Below, one piece after another: positions 52,706 to 61,537 of a stretch of DNA of 64,000 nt. Source of the stretch: Pseudonocardia terrae (GTDB lineage Bacteria; Actinomycetota; Actinomycetes; Mycobacteriales; Pseudonocardiaceae). The stretch is from positions 17,749-81,748 of the forward strand of contig NZ_JAJTTE010000035.1 of the NCBI RefSeq assembly GCF_021343995.1, written 5' to 3'. Position numbers and translations under genes: made by a program. Positions within the stretch are counted from its first letter, which is position 1. Every line of letters begins with the position of its first letter. The notes beneath the pieces were generated by a model, which worked only from the letters and a program-made list of their open reading frames with translations, did not search any database and was not told the DNA's origin.

Positions 52706-54085
52706 ATGGAGCACCGAACCACTCGCGCCGCGCCGATGCGGCGCGTGGCCTTTGCCAGCTGTGCCGGCACCACGATCGAGTTCTTCGACTTCTTCATCTA
52801 CGGCACCGCCGCGGCCCTGGTCTTCCCGAAAGTGTTCTTCCCTGCCCTCGGCACCGGCGCGGGCATCGTGGCCTCGTTCGCGACCTTTGCCGTCGCCTTC
52901 ATCGCCCGACCGCTCGGGGCGATTCTGTTCGGCCACTACGGGGACCGGCTCGGCCGCAAGAAGACGCTCATCGCCACGCTGATGCTGATGGGTATCTCCA
53001 CCGTGATGATCGGGCTGCTGCCCGGGGCCGCCACCCTCGGGATCGCGGCCCCGATCATCCTCGTCGTCCTACGGTTCCTGCAGGGCCTCGCGGTCGGCGG
53101 TGAGTGGGCGGGCGCGACGCTGCTCGCCGCCGAGTACGCCCCGCCGACCAAGCGCGGCCTCTACGCGATCTTCCCGCAGATGGGCCCGGCCCTGGCGTTC
53201 GCGCTGTCCAGCGGCACCTTCCTCGCCATCAACGTCGTGCTCGGCGACACCAACGCCGCCTTCCTCGACTGGGGCTGGCGGATCCCGTTCCTGCTGTCCG
53301 TCGTCCTGGTCGGCGTCGGGCTGTGGGTGCGGATGACCATCGACGAGACCCCCGCCTTCCGCGACGCCCAGAACCGGCGGCCGGCCGCCTCCGTCAGGGC
53401 GCCGATCCTCGAGGTCTTCCGCAGGCAGCCGCGTGAGGTCCTGCTCGGCGGCGGTGTGCTGACCATCCTGTTCGCGCTGTTCTACATGGGCACCGCGTTC
53501 CTCACCAGCTACGGCACGAGCGAGACCGGCGCGGGCCTGGACCGGCAGACCGTGCTCATCCTCAACATCGTCGCCGCCGTCGTGTTCGGCGCGACCACCG
53601 CGATCTCGGGGATCGTGTCCGACCGGTTCGGGCGCCGCACCGTCATCCTTGCCTGCTGCGTCCTGTCCATCCCGTGGGCGCTCGCCCTGTTCCCGATCAT
53701 GGGCACCGGCTCCGGGACCGGGTTCGCGATCGGCCTCATCGGCACGCTCGCGATCTTCGGTATCGCCTACGGGCCCGTCGGCGCCTATCTGCCCGAGATG
53801 TTCCGGACCCGCTACCGCTACACCGGCGCCGGCATGGGCTACAACCTCGGCGGCGTCCTCGGGGGCGCCGTCTCCCCGCTGGTCGCCGCCCAGCTGGCCA
53901 GCAGCTTCGGCAGCTACGCCGTCGGGCTGATGATCGCCGGGTTCGGGCTGCTCAGCTTGATCTGTGTCGTCACGCTCGGCGAGACGAAGAACCGGCGTAT
54001 GCAGGACGAGCCCGTCGACGCGGGATCCGACCGCAAGATCGGCGCACACGACGCCGACGCCGTCGAGGGGGTGCCACAGACCTGA
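52706..54085 (+). CDS. MFS transporter, metabolite:H+ symporter (MHS) family
   Basis: A 459-aa, 12-helix transporter with the MHS opening CAGTTIEFFDFFIYGTAAAL and loop 2-3 motif GHYGDRLGRKKTLIATL, plus RFLQGLAVGGEWAGA. The substrate class is small carboxylates, betaines or sugars acids. Its position after pncB raises the possibility of nicotinate or a related pyridine carboxylate, but this is inference. It is followed by a strong hairpin terminator. Confidence 0.9.
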   Translation: MEHRTTRAAPMRRVAFASCAGTTIEFFDFFIYGTAAALVFPKVFFPALGTGAGIVASFATFAVAFIARPLGAILFGHYGDRLGRKKTLIATLMLMGISTVMIGLLPGAATLGIAAPIILVVLRFLQGLAVGGEWAGATLLAAEYAPPTKRGLYAIFPQMGPALAFALSSGTFLAINVVLGDTNAAFLDWGWRIPFLLSVVLVGVGLWVRMTIDETPAFRDAQNRRPAASVRAPILEVFRRQPREVLLGGGVLTILFALFYMGTAFLTSYGTSETGAGLDRQTVLILNIVAAVVFGATTAISGIVSDRFGRRTVILACCVLSIPWALALFPIMGTGSGTGFAIGLIGTLAIFGIAYGPVGAYLPEMFRTRYRYTGAGMGYNLGGVLGGAVSPLVAAQLASSFGSYAVGLMIAGFGLLSLICVVTLGETKNRRMQDEPVDAGSDRKIGAHDADAVEGVPQT

Positions 54086-54100
54086 ACCCGCCCGGCCCCG

Positions 54101-54131
54101 GCCCGGCCCCTCCACGATGGTGGGGCCGGGC
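54101..54131 (+). terminator. terminator after the MHS transporter
   Basis: A 10-bp perfect stem, GCCCGGCCCC (54101-54110) with 54122-54131, with an 11-base loop, 15 bases after the stop codon. Confidence 0.7.
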
Positions 54132-54312
54132 TGTGGCGTCCGACTGCGCACGAAAGAGGCGCCTCGCCGTACGGGCGGGAGCAGCGCGTCAATCGATCGG
54201 GGGACGGCAGGACCCTCCGGCCGAGGGGCCGGTCGACCGACGGTGCGACCGCACGGTGACGCCCACCCTTCAGCCGTCGGGGAAATGCCCCGGGAACGAG
54301 AAGGGAGATCCG

Positions 54313-54897
54313 ATGAACGCTGCCATCACCCCCACTGACGACAGCACCGCACACCGCGACGCCGAGAGTGATGCCGCCACTACCGCCGTCGATCGCCTCG
54401 TCCGCATCCGCGAGCTCGGCCCCGACGACGGCGACGTCGTCGACGTGGTCTTCGCCGGCTTGTCCTCGCACAGTCGCTACCTGCGCTTCCAGGCCCCGGT
54501 CACCGAGCTCTCGGCTGCCACCCGCCGCAGCCTGACCGCGCTCGACGGTCGCACACACGTTGCGCTCGCCGCCTTCACCCAGGGCGACCCGATCGGCATC
54601 GTGCGGATCATGGACCTCGATGACGGCCGCGGGGAGCTCGCCGTCGAGGTCGTGGACCGCTGGCAGGGCTGTGGTGTCGGCACCCGGCTGCTGCACGCTG
54701 CCCGGGACCGGGCCGTCGAGCTGGGTTACCGCGAGCTCGTGGGCGAGGTGCTCGTGGTGAACGCGGCCGCCTACGCGGCCGTGCGGCGCGTCTTCCGCAT
54801 CACGCGGGTGCGTCGCCATGGTTCGGAGCTGATGCTCTCCATCGCCGTCGAGGGCGAGCCCGCGTCGGCGAGCCCCGTGCAGGGACTCGTCGCGTAG
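54313..54897 (+). CDS. GNAT family N-acetyltransferase
   Basis: A 194-aa acetyltransferase. VEVVDRWQGCGVGTRLL is the acetyl-CoA pyrophosphate-binding motif A (Q/R-x-x-G-x-G). The N-terminal SRYLRFQAPVTELS is characteristic of a family often fused to acyl-CoA synthetase-like proteins, such as Pat-type protein acetyltransferases. Here it is a single domain without a cyclic-nucleotide domain. AAGGGAG precedes the ATG by eight bases. The substrate is unknown. Confidence 0.86.
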   Translation: MNAAITPTDDSTAHRDAESDAATTAVDRLVRIRELGPDDGDVVDVVFAGLSSHSRYLRFQAPVTELSAATRRSLTALDGRTHVALAAFTQGDPIGIVRIMDLDDGRGELAVEVVDRWQGCGVGTRLLHAARDRAVELGYRELVGEVLVVNAAAYAAVRRVFRITRVRRHGSELMLSIAVEGEPASASPVQGLVA

Positions 54898-55030
54898 GAA
54901 GCACCACCGCTCAGCCCGCCGTCGATCGCACCCGCCCTCGGCGCATCGAGGCTCTGGGGATCTCGTCGAGCATCGCGAATCGAAGGGTCGATCGTCGGTA
55001 TCCGCTGGCATCTGTCAGACGAGGCGCCGG

Positions 55031-55744
55031 TCAACGCGTCTTCAGGGCGGCCGCTCGGAGGGACGCGATGTCGGTCTGCAGTGAGCCGCCGGCGAACGCG
55101 AGTGCGTCCAGGGACCTATGGGCGGCCTCGGCGTTCCCGCTGCCGCAGGCGTCGGTGACGACGACCGGCAGGTAGCCGAGGTCCATGGCGTGGCGGACGG
55201 TCGGCTCGATGCCCACCTCCAGCGCGATGCCCGCGAGGAGGAAGGACCGGATGCCGCAGTCGCGCAGCGCGATGTCGAGGTAGGTGCCGGCGAAGGCGGA
55301 CATGGTGATCTTGTCCAGGACCACCTCGTCGCTGCGCGGCGCGAGCTCGGGCACGATCCGGGTCTGCGGCGCCTCGGCCGGAAACGGCGCGACGACCTCG
55401 TCGGGGCGCTCCCGGTGCTGCCAGTCCATGGCGGTGCGCAACTGTGCCACCCCGGCGACCTGCACCGGGAGCGAGATGTGCCGGGTGTGGAAGATCGGCA
55501 GCCCGACCCGCCGACCGAGATCGAGCACCTGCGCGACCCGGGCGACGACGTCGGCCCCGTCCGGCAGCTGCGAGACGATCCCGACCTGCATGTCGTAGAC
55601 CACCAGCGCCAACGGTTCGGCGACGACATCGGCGAGGGTGCGGGCGATGGTCAGGCCGCGGATCTGCTCCACGAGAGCTCCGTTCTGCGCTTCTGCCACG
55701 GGTGAGGCGGACGCAGGGCCGCGACCGGGAGCGGACACCTCCAC
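55031..55744 (-). CDS. isochorismatase-like hydrolase without the usual cysteine
   Basis: A 237-aa protein of the isochorismatase/cysteine-hydrolase fold. Asp51 (LVVYDMQVG) and Lys145 (LDKITMSAF) occupy catalytic positions. At the nucleophile position, after the non-proline cis-peptide region (GIALEVGIEPT), Gly178 replaces Cys. The same loss is known in true isochorismatases, which use the Asp only. So it may be a vinyl-ether hydrolase or an inactive relative rather than a nicotinamidase-type amidase. GTG 55744 follows GGGAAGG. Confidence 0.85.
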   Translation of the reverse strand: MEVSAPGRGPASASPVAEAQNGALVEQIRGLTIARTLADVVAEPLALVVYDMQVGIVSQLPDGADVVARVAQVLDLGRRVGLPIFHTRHISLPVQVAGVAQLRTAMDWQHRERPDEVVAPFPAEAPQTRIVPELAPRSDEVVLDKITMSAFAGTYLDIALRDCGIRSFLLAGIALEVGIEPTVRHAMDLGYLPVVVTDACGSGNAEAAHRSLDALAFAGGSLQTDIASLRAAALKTR

Positions 55745-56008
55745 CGTGGGCCTTCCCTGCGAGCAAGGGTGCAGCGGCGTCGGCGGGTGCGGCAGCCACC
55801 GCTTCCTTCGACGCCGGCTCTCACGTAGGCCGTCTCGGCCTGCCAGCGTCGAACCCGCGATCCCGCCTTGCCTCGCCCAAGCGGGGTGAGCCTCCGGGGA
55901 TGACCGGCGTCACCCCGGGCACACGAGTCCGGAGGGTCCGGGACCTCCGTGCCCCGACGCCGCGGTTCTGGCATAGTCCTCCCAGGCCGAGCATCGATCG
56001 GGGTTCGG

Positions 56009-56806
56009 GTGCAGACCGTGTCGCTGGACCACGTCGACCACATCCGCCGCGAGGCATCGCTCCTGCGCGCCGCCCTGGCGTCGGCGGACCCGTCGGCGAC
56101 CGTCCCGACCTGCCCGGGATGGCACGCCGATGACCTCCTGCGCCACGTGACTGTCGTCCTCGGCTTCTGGGCGACGGTCGTGGAAGGCCGGCTCATCACC
56201 CCGCCGGCCGTGGAGCAACCGAGCCCAGCGGCGCACCGGCCCGAGTTGCTCGAGCACTTCGACCACCAGCTCGCGCGCCTCGTCCGGGTGCTGCAGGACG
56301 CACCCGCGGACACCGCGGCGTGGACGTGGTCGGACGACCGGACGGTGGGGTTCGTGCGCCGGCGCGTCGCGCACGAGACCCTGATCCATCGGCTGGACGC
56401 CCAACTGACCGCGGGGGCGGTCACGCCCGTCGACGCCCAGCTGGCCACCGACGGCGTCGACGAGGTCCTGAGGTACTTCTTCGGCGGCGCTGCCGGGGCG
56501 CAGTTCCGCCGCCGCGGCCCCCTCGGCTCGCTGCGCACCCCGGACACCGGCGCCGACTGGGTGGTGGAGCTCGGCGACGTCACCGGCCCGACCCGCGACG
56601 GCCACAAGCACCAGGACCGGCAGCCCGGGTTCCGCCTCGCCGACGCGACGGTGCCGGCCTCGGAGCCGACGTTCACCATCAGCGCCGGCGCTGTGGACCT
56701 GGACGCCTGGCTGTGGCGCCGCCCGGTCGGGTCGGGCATCGCCATCGACGGCGACCCGGACGACGCCGCCCGCTTCACGGCGATCATCCTCGAGGGCATC
56801 CGCTGA
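56009..56806 (+). CDS. maleylpyruvate isomerase family mycothiol-dependent enzyme
   Basis: A 265-aa DinB-fold protein. The N-terminal metal/mycothiol domain has TVPTCPGWHADDLLRHVTVV and later WSDDRTVGFVRRRVAHETLIHRLDA with the conserved HExxxHxxD-like helix. A C-terminal domain follows, as in the MDMPI-C family. Such enzymes use mycothiol as cofactor for isomerisation or conjugation, which fits mshB in the same genome. The start is GTG 56009, with GTG 56018 possible. The substrate is unknown. Confidence 0.85.
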   Translation: MQTVSLDHVDHIRREASLLRAALASADPSATVPTCPGWHADDLLRHVTVVLGFWATVVEGRLITPPAVEQPSPAAHRPELLEHFDHQLARLVRVLQDAPADTAAWTWSDDRTVGFVRRRVAHETLIHRLDAQLTAGAVTPVDAQLATDGVDEVLRYFFGGAAGAQFRRRGPLGSLRTPDTGADWVVELGDVTGPTRDGHKHQDRQPGFRLADATVPASEPTFTISAGAVDLDAWLWRRPVGSGIAIDGDPDDAARFTAIILEGIR

Positions 56807-56875
56807 CCCGCTTCCGCGGACACCTCTGCTCGCATTCGGCCCGTCCGCGGGGTTGGTCATCACCCGCTGAGGAGA

Positions 56876-57361
56876 TCAGCCCCGGGTGATCAGGCCACCC
56901 GACACCGTGACCTTCACCGGCTTCAGGCCCCCGGTGGCCGGTCCCTTCAGCAGTTGCCCCTCGAGGCCGAAGACACTGCCGTGACAGGGGCAGACCAGCA
57001 CGGCGCCCTGCACGTCGGTCACGGTGCAGCTCTCGTGCGGGCACGTCGCGGAGAGGCCCTGGTAGGTGCCCGCGGTCGGCTGCGTGACGATCACGTTCTC
57101 GTCCGCGAACACCACCGCGCTGCCCACCGGAACGCTCGACGCAGGCCCCAGCGTGGTGCTGTGAGCAGGCGGCGCACCGCCTCCGACCCCGCCGCCGCGG
57201 CTGTCCCCGCCGGTGCTCCCGGAGCCGCCGGTCACGCAGCCGGCGGCCAGGAGTCCGATCCCGAGGGCCGCGGCACCGGCACCGGCGACGGCGGCACGCC
57301 GGGTCAGGGCGGGGACGGGCGACGCCGGCGAGGCGGGCGCGAGGTCGGGGTTCTCGGGCAT
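56876..57361 (-). CDS. Rieske [2Fe-2S] lipoprotein, Tat-exported
   Basis: A 161-aa protein. A twin-arginine signal (ALTRRAAVAG) precedes a lipobox (LLAAGC, Cys42), then a Gly/Ser-rich linker and a Rieske domain. Cluster ligands are C107-x-H109 and C124-x2-H127 (CPHESC, CPCHGS), and the two other cysteines (112, 126) form the usual disulfide. It is a stand-alone extracytoplasmic electron carrier. No cytochrome or oxygenase partner is adjacent. Confidence 0.92.
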   Translation of the reverse strand: MPENPDLAPASPASPVPALTRRAAVAGAGAAALGIGLLAAGCVTGGSGSTGGDSRGGGVGGGAPPAHSTTLGPASSVPVGSAVVFADENVIVTQPTAGTYQGLSATCPHESCTVTDVQGAVLVCPCHGSVFGLEGQLLKGPATGGLKPVKVTVSGGLITRG

Positions 57362-57444
57362 CTCAACTCCTCACGCCGATCGCCCGGCATCGCGCTGGGT
57401 GTACGTCAGGCTGGCACGACCCGGCAGTGACCGCGATGGGCCAA

Positions 57445-57472
57445 GGCCCCCTCCGCGAGAGGGTCCTGGGCC
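57445..57472 (-). terminator. hairpin after the MarR gene
   Basis: An outer stem GGCC (57445-57448 with 57469-57472) and inner stem CCCTC/GAGGG (57449-57453 with 57459-57463) lie 33 bases beyond the MarR stop (57505) on its transcript and before the Rieske start region. Confidence 0.5.
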
Positions 57473-57504
57473 CTGCACGCCCGGTCGCCCCCGTGGACGC
57501 GGTG

Positions 57505-57975
57505 TCAGATGGAGCGGGCCGGTTCCGTAGCGAGCCGGGCGAGGAGCCGGACGAGCTGCGCGGCGTCGTCACGCTCCAGCTCCGCCACCGCGTCGTCCTC
57601 CGCCCTGATGACCTGCGGGGCGATGCGTGCGTGCAGGTCGGTGCCGTGATCGGTGGTGAAGACGAGGACCCGGCGGCGGTCTCGTTCGTCGACCCTGCGG
57701 TGGACCAGAGCGTTGTCGACGAGCCGATCGACGATCTTCGTCAGGGTCGGGGCGGGCACCATGGCGTGCTCGGCGATCTCCGACATGGAGTGCCCCTGCT
57801 CGTCGGCGAGCAGGTCCAGGACGCGCCACTGGTCGAGGGCGAGCCCGCAGCCGGCCAGGGTGGCCTCGACCTGCCGCGCCACACGGTGCGTGACCCGGGC
57901 GAGCAACGTGTGCAGCGACTGCGCCGGCCGGGCTGTCAACGACGCCTCTCGGGGCACGAGGGACGTTGAGGCCAC
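57505..57975 (-). CDS. MarR family transcriptional regulator
   Basis: A 156-aa winged-helix regulator: LDQWRVLDLLADEQGHSMSEI, APTLTKIVDRLVDNALVHRR (recognition helix) and VDERDRRRVLVFTT (wing). GTG 57975 follows AGAGGACTTCCC. An inverted repeat, ACACT-N10-AGTGT, lies upstream at 58019-58038 between it and the divergent transporter remnant, suggesting autoregulation. Confidence 0.88.
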   Translation of the reverse strand: MASTSLVPREASLTARPAQSLHTLLARVTHRVARQVEATLAGCGLALDQWRVLDLLADEQGHSMSEIAEHAMVPAPTLTKIVDRLVDNALVHRRVDERDRRRVLVFTTDHGTDLHARIAPQVIRAEDDAVAELERDDAAQLVRLLARLATEPARSI

Positions 57976-58018
57976 GGGAAGTCCTCTCCGACGGGCGACG
58001 AGATCGCTGTCATCGTAA

Positions 58019-58038
58019 ACACTGTCGATTCGAAGTGT
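58019..58038. promoter_or_regulatory. inverted repeat ACACT-N10-AGTGT, possible MarR operator
   Basis: Five-base perfect arms at 58019-58023 and 58034-58038, 44-63 bases before the MarR start, in a locally less GC-rich stretch. Size and position suit a MarR dimer site. Confidence 0.4.
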
Positions 58039-58041
58039 CGG

Positions 58042-58560
58042 GTGAGGCTCGCCCGGGAGCCGGGCGTACGGACCTGGTGCACCGCCGGCGACGACCACGT
58101 CTCGTCGCGGACCTCGGCGCGGGTGGCGCGACGCTTCGCGCGGTCCTCACCATTCGTCCGGGTCCTCGACGAGGTGTTCGTGCCGCTCGGTACGGAGGAC
58201 TTCTCCGCCGCTGTCCGGCGGGTCGGCCGCAGCGCGCCGAACGGTGTGCTGATGTTCCCTTTGGGATCGGACGCGGTGAGGTCCAACCGCGCCTGCGTCG
58301 CCGCCGACCTCGACCGGCGGCGCTGACCTTCATGGCGAGGCTCGCCGAGCGGGCCGGCAGCATCGAGCCGGTCCGGTTGTGCGCGGCGGCGGACGAACTG
58401 GCCTACGCGAGCCCCCGCAGGGTGGTGCGCATGGCCGGGAACCACCTGCTGCAGAGCGTCTACCTCGCGCGGGCGGACGGGCTCGAGTTCGACGTCATCG
58501 CCCAACCCCTCCGGTCCGCCCCGGAGCCGAGGCAGCAACACCCGACCGCCGCCTCGGGGC
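58042..58560 (+). pseudogene. remnant of an amide/urea ABC-transporter binding protein (AmiC/UrtA-like)
   Basis: Two plus-strand frames carry pieces of a type 1 periplasmic-binding protein. The first gives DDHVSSRTSARVARRFA and DEVFVPLGTEDFSAAVRRVG. The second gives ARLAERAGSIEPVRL, YASPRRVVRMAGNHLLQ and RADGLEFDVIAQ, which is the family C-terminus. The N-terminal half is missing and the frame changes near 58320. The neighbouring amide channel and formamidase genes fit an original amide-uptake or amide-sensing role. Confidence 0.55.
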
Positions 58561-58593
58561 GGGTGTGCTCGGTGCCGGCCGGTCGACGTCCGG

Positions 58594-59256
58594 CTAGAAC
58601 GAGAACACCCCGATCAGCACGGCGAAGCCCAGGGCCCACGCCGTGCCGATGCCTTCGATGATGGTGACCCATCCGGTGGGCCGGGCGATCGGCAGCTCCA
58701 GGGCGAGGAGCGCCCAGAACAACCCCCACAGGATGGCCCACAGGAACCAGTTGACGCCCAGCCAGATCAGGGCGACGTTCCCGTTCGCGTTCTGCAGCGT
58801 GTAGATCCCCGCCGGGATGGCCGTGATCGCGACGAACAGGCAGTACCAGCCGAAGGCCCGGCCCCCCGCGTCGAGGTACTGGTTGAACGCCACCCAGAGG
58901 TAGGTGAACGCGAACAGCAGGATGAAACCCCCGCCCCGGACCGCGGCGAGGTCGTTGCCGACGGCGCCCTGCACCAGGAAGATCAGCGCGATCACCACGC
59001 CGATGAAGCCGGTGAAGATGTTGATCACCGCGACTTCCCGGTTCTGCAGGAACAGCGGCGAGCCCTCCCTCCGCGCCGGGGCAGGCTCGGCCCCCCGGCC
59101 GCCGACCGAGCTCGACACGTCCAGTGGCTCCGCGGCCGCGCCGGCGTGGGCCGAGACCCGCTCGACCTCCTCCACTGCCCGCGCCTGCCCGATCAGCCAG
59201 ATCCCGTTCACCCCGAGAACGGCCCCGACGTACAACAACACCACGGCGAGCAACAT
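58594..59256 (-). CDS. AmiS/UreI family amide/urea channel
   Basis: A 220-aa membrane protein with six helices (opening LLYVGAVLGVNGIWLIGQA, then GFIGVVIALIFLVQGAVGN and YLWVAFNQYLDAGGRAFGWY). A hydrophilic loop of about 45 residues follows helix 1, longer than in most homologues. These channels let urea or short-chain amides in. It lies downstream of formamidase on the same strand (130-bp gap), giving an uptake-plus-hydrolysis pair for nitrogen from formamide or acetamide. Confidence 0.9.
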   Translation of the reverse strand: MLLAVVLLYVGAVLGVNGIWLIGQARAVEEVERVSAHAGAAAEPLDVSSSVGGRGAEPAPARREGSPLFLQNREVAVINIFTGFIGVVIALIFLVQGAVGNDLAAVRGGGFILLFAFTYLWVAFNQYLDAGGRAFGWYCLFVAITAIPAGIYTLQNANGNVALIWLGVNWFLWAILWGLFWALLALELPIARPTGWVTIIEGIGTAWALGFAVLIGVFSF

Positions 59257-59385
59257 CGCTTCACCTTCCGCTCTCGATGGTCAGTGCAGGACACCCGGCG
59301 GCGTCGGCTCCGGCGGGTACCGGAGTCGGCGATCGCGCTTCTCACCGACGACGCGCGTTTCGTGCGCGCTCGCCCCTTCAGCGCG

Positions 59386-60639
59386 TCAACTGCTCGTCGC
59401 GCACGCGCCGCGGTCCGCCGACTGCGGGCCTTCACTGTTCGGCCGGATGTCGAAGTCGAAGATCCCGGTCGGCAGGTAGAGCGAACAGCAGGCGTTCGGG
59501 ATGTCCACCACGCCCGACACCCGTCCCTCGATCGGGGCCGAGCCGAGCAGCAGGTAGGCCTGCTCCCCGGAGTAGCCGAACTTCTTCAGGTACTCGACGG
59601 CGTTGAGGCACGCCCGCCGGTACGCGACGGTGGCGTCCAGGTACAGGTTGTCGCCGGAGGTCTCGTCGACCGAGACGCCGATGAAGGTGAGGAACTCGCT
59701 GTAGCGCGGCTCGACGCGACCAGGGATGAGCACCGGGTTGGTGGTGATGCCGTACTTCTCCATACCTCCCTTGATCAGGTCCACCCCGAAGTCGATGAAA
59801 CCGCCCATCTCGATGGCGCCACAGAACGTGATCTCGCCGTCGCCCTGCGAGAAGTGCAGGTCGCCGCCGGAGAGTTTGGCCCCGGGCACGTGTACGGGGT
59901 AGTAAACGCGGCTGCCTCGGGTGAAGTTCTTGATGTCGTGGTTCCCGCCGTTCTCCCGGGCCGGGACCGTGCGCGCACCCTCGCGGCCCACGCGCTCCAG
60001 CTCCGACCCGCTCAACGTGCCGGCGAGGACCCCGTCCTCGAGTGGTGGCAGGGCCAGGGGCGGCACCCGATCCGGGTCCTGGTCGATCAGCGCCTGTTCG
60101 CGGCGATTCCACTCGGCCAGCAGCTCGGCGGACGGTGCCGTACCGAACAGGCCCGGGTGGGTGATGCCGGTGTAGCGCACCCCGGGGATGTGCCGCGAGG
60201 TGGCGTCCTGGCCGTGGAAGTCCCAGATCGCCTTGTAGGCGTCGGGGAAGTGGTCGGTCAGGAACCCGCCCCCGTTGGCCTTGGCGAAGATCCCCGTGTA
60301 GCCCCACCCCTGGCCGGGGGCGTCACCGTACTCCTGCGGCGGCTGGCACGGACCCAGGTCGAGGATGTCCACGACGAGCAGGTCGCCGGGCTCGGCACCC
60401 TCGATCTCGACCGGGCCACTGAGCATGTGGGCGACGGCGAGGTCGACATCCCGCACGTCGTTCGACGAGTCGTTGTTGCCGAGCTGTGCATCGGTCCACT
60501 CCCGGCACTCCACTCGGAACTCCGCGCCGGGACGGACCGACGCCGCGGCCGGGATGTCCGGGTGCCAGCGATTGTGCCCGGGTACCGCCTGATCCCGCAT
60601 CGACTTCGACTGATCCACGCTGAACACGACCTCAGGCAC
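59386..60639 (-). CDS. fmdA: formamidase / acetamidase family amidohydrolase (FmdA)
   Basis: A 417-aa enzyme. The start GTG 60639 gives the family N-terminus MPEVVFSVDQSKSM and follows GGGAGGGATAG. Landmarks are HNRWHPDIP, ECREWTDAQLGNNDSSNDV, PGDLLVVDILDLGP, GGNHDIKNFTRGSRVYYPV and GDLHFSQGDGEITFCGAIE (metal/active-site region). It hydrolyses formamide or acetamide to ammonia and the acid. It forms an amide-nitrogen operon with the AmiS/UreI gene. Confidence 0.93.
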   Translation of the reverse strand: MPEVVFSVDQSKSMRDQAVPGHNRWHPDIPAAASVRPGAEFRVECREWTDAQLGNNDSSNDVRDVDLAVAHMLSGPVEIEGAEPGDLLVVDILDLGPCQPPQEYGDAPGQGWGYTGIFAKANGGGFLTDHFPDAYKAIWDFHGQDATSRHIPGVRYTGITHPGLFGTAPSAELLAEWNRREQALIDQDPDRVPPLALPPLEDGVLAGTLSGSELERVGREGARTVPARENGGNHDIKNFTRGSRVYYPVHVPGAKLSGGDLHFSQGDGEITFCGAIEMGGFIDFGVDLIKGGMEKYGITTNPVLIPGRVEPRYSEFLTFIGVSVDETSGDNLYLDATVAYRRACLNAVEYLKKFGYSGEQAYLLLGSAPIEGRVSGVVDIPNACCSLYLPTGIFDFDIRPNSEGPQSADRGACATSS

Positions 60640-60797
60640 CGCTATCCCTCCCACCTCTCCGTGCTGGCATTACTTCCGAAAGAAACTATTCTCGCTGGAA
60701 GAAGCTGTCAACGACGCGCCCGGCGCCGAGGGCCGTCCGCCGGCCGGCGGCGAACTCCCCGGTCGACACGACCTGCTGAGCTCGAGATCCTCGGCGC

Positions 60798-61205
60798 TCA
60801 GGCAGGACGGAGCCGGCCAGTAGAGCTGTCCGGGGGCTGCGGAACCGGCGGCGTGGAGCGCGATCGCCCGTCGGCGGCGGTGCGTCTGTCGTTGCTGGCG
60901 GCGGTCCACTCCTGCTCGGCGGCCCGCCGGTGATCGAACGCACGGTCGGTGGCCCCGTAGGCGTCGCACATCGTGGCGAACCGTTGATGCAGGTCGGCGG
61001 CCACCTCGTGCGTTTGCGCGGCATGCACGAGGGCGGCCGTCGCACGGTCTGACGCGGCTGCCGCATGCGCGGTGGCATCCGCGAGTGATTCCGGCGGCAA
61101 TGCCCGGGTCAGCCGGTTCGCAAGCTGTGTCTCCCGCTGGTCCAGCTGCTCGAGCCGATCGAAGATCGCCTCCCGGCGACGCGTCAACGCTCCTTCGAGA
61201 TCCAT
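60798..61205 (-). CDS. small helical protein of unknown function
   Basis: A 135-aa protein, mostly helical. The first 45 residues look like a coiled coil (EAIFDRLEQLDQRETQLANRL), and the middle is Ala/His/Arg-rich (ATAALVHAAQTHEVAADLH and FDHRRAAEQEW). The tail is disordered. ATG 61205 has GAGGG four bases before. Similar Ala/His-rich helical small proteins occur in actinobacteria near stress genes, but I do not recognise a family. Confidence 0.5.
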   Translation of the reverse strand: MDLEGALTRRREAIFDRLEQLDQRETQLANRLTRALPPESLADATAHAAAASDRATAALVHAAQTHEVAADLHQRFATMCDAYGATDRAFDHRRAAEQEWTAASNDRRTAADGRSRSTPPVPQPPDSSTGRLRPA

Positions 61206-61537
61206 CGGGCCCTCGATGTCTCGTAGTGCCGGCGCTGGACGCGACTCGGCTGCCCCTCTACGAAACACCTCAACGGACCGGCTGGCCAGTAAAAGGGACA
61301 GGGCGCTACGCGATCGTCACCAAGATCCCGGAAGCCGTATGCCCTCGTCTACGGGCAGCTCGTGCGCAACCGCCCGGGCCATCCGCGCGGGCGTAGGCGT
61401 CGAGTCGAGACGCGTGGGCCGCGCCCTCCCGTACCCCGGGGGCGCAAGCCGTTCGAGCCGAGACCCGCTCGCGCACCACCCGCGGCGCGATGCGTTGCGC
61501 CGTCGCATCGGCGACGCCGCCTCGTCACCCCGCCCGG
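61206..61537. other. 332-bp region without a supported gene
   Basis: Between the small helical protein and the ferritin-like remnant no coding frame with a domain or ribosome-binding site is seen. A 21-codon minus-strand ORF (61317-61382) is the only short candidate and is not supported. Confidence 0.4.

Noticed and set aside
61317..61382. 21-codon minus-strand ORF starting MARAVAHELPV
   Set aside because: No ribosome-binding site, no conserved neighbour and no regulatory codon run; not supported as a gene.
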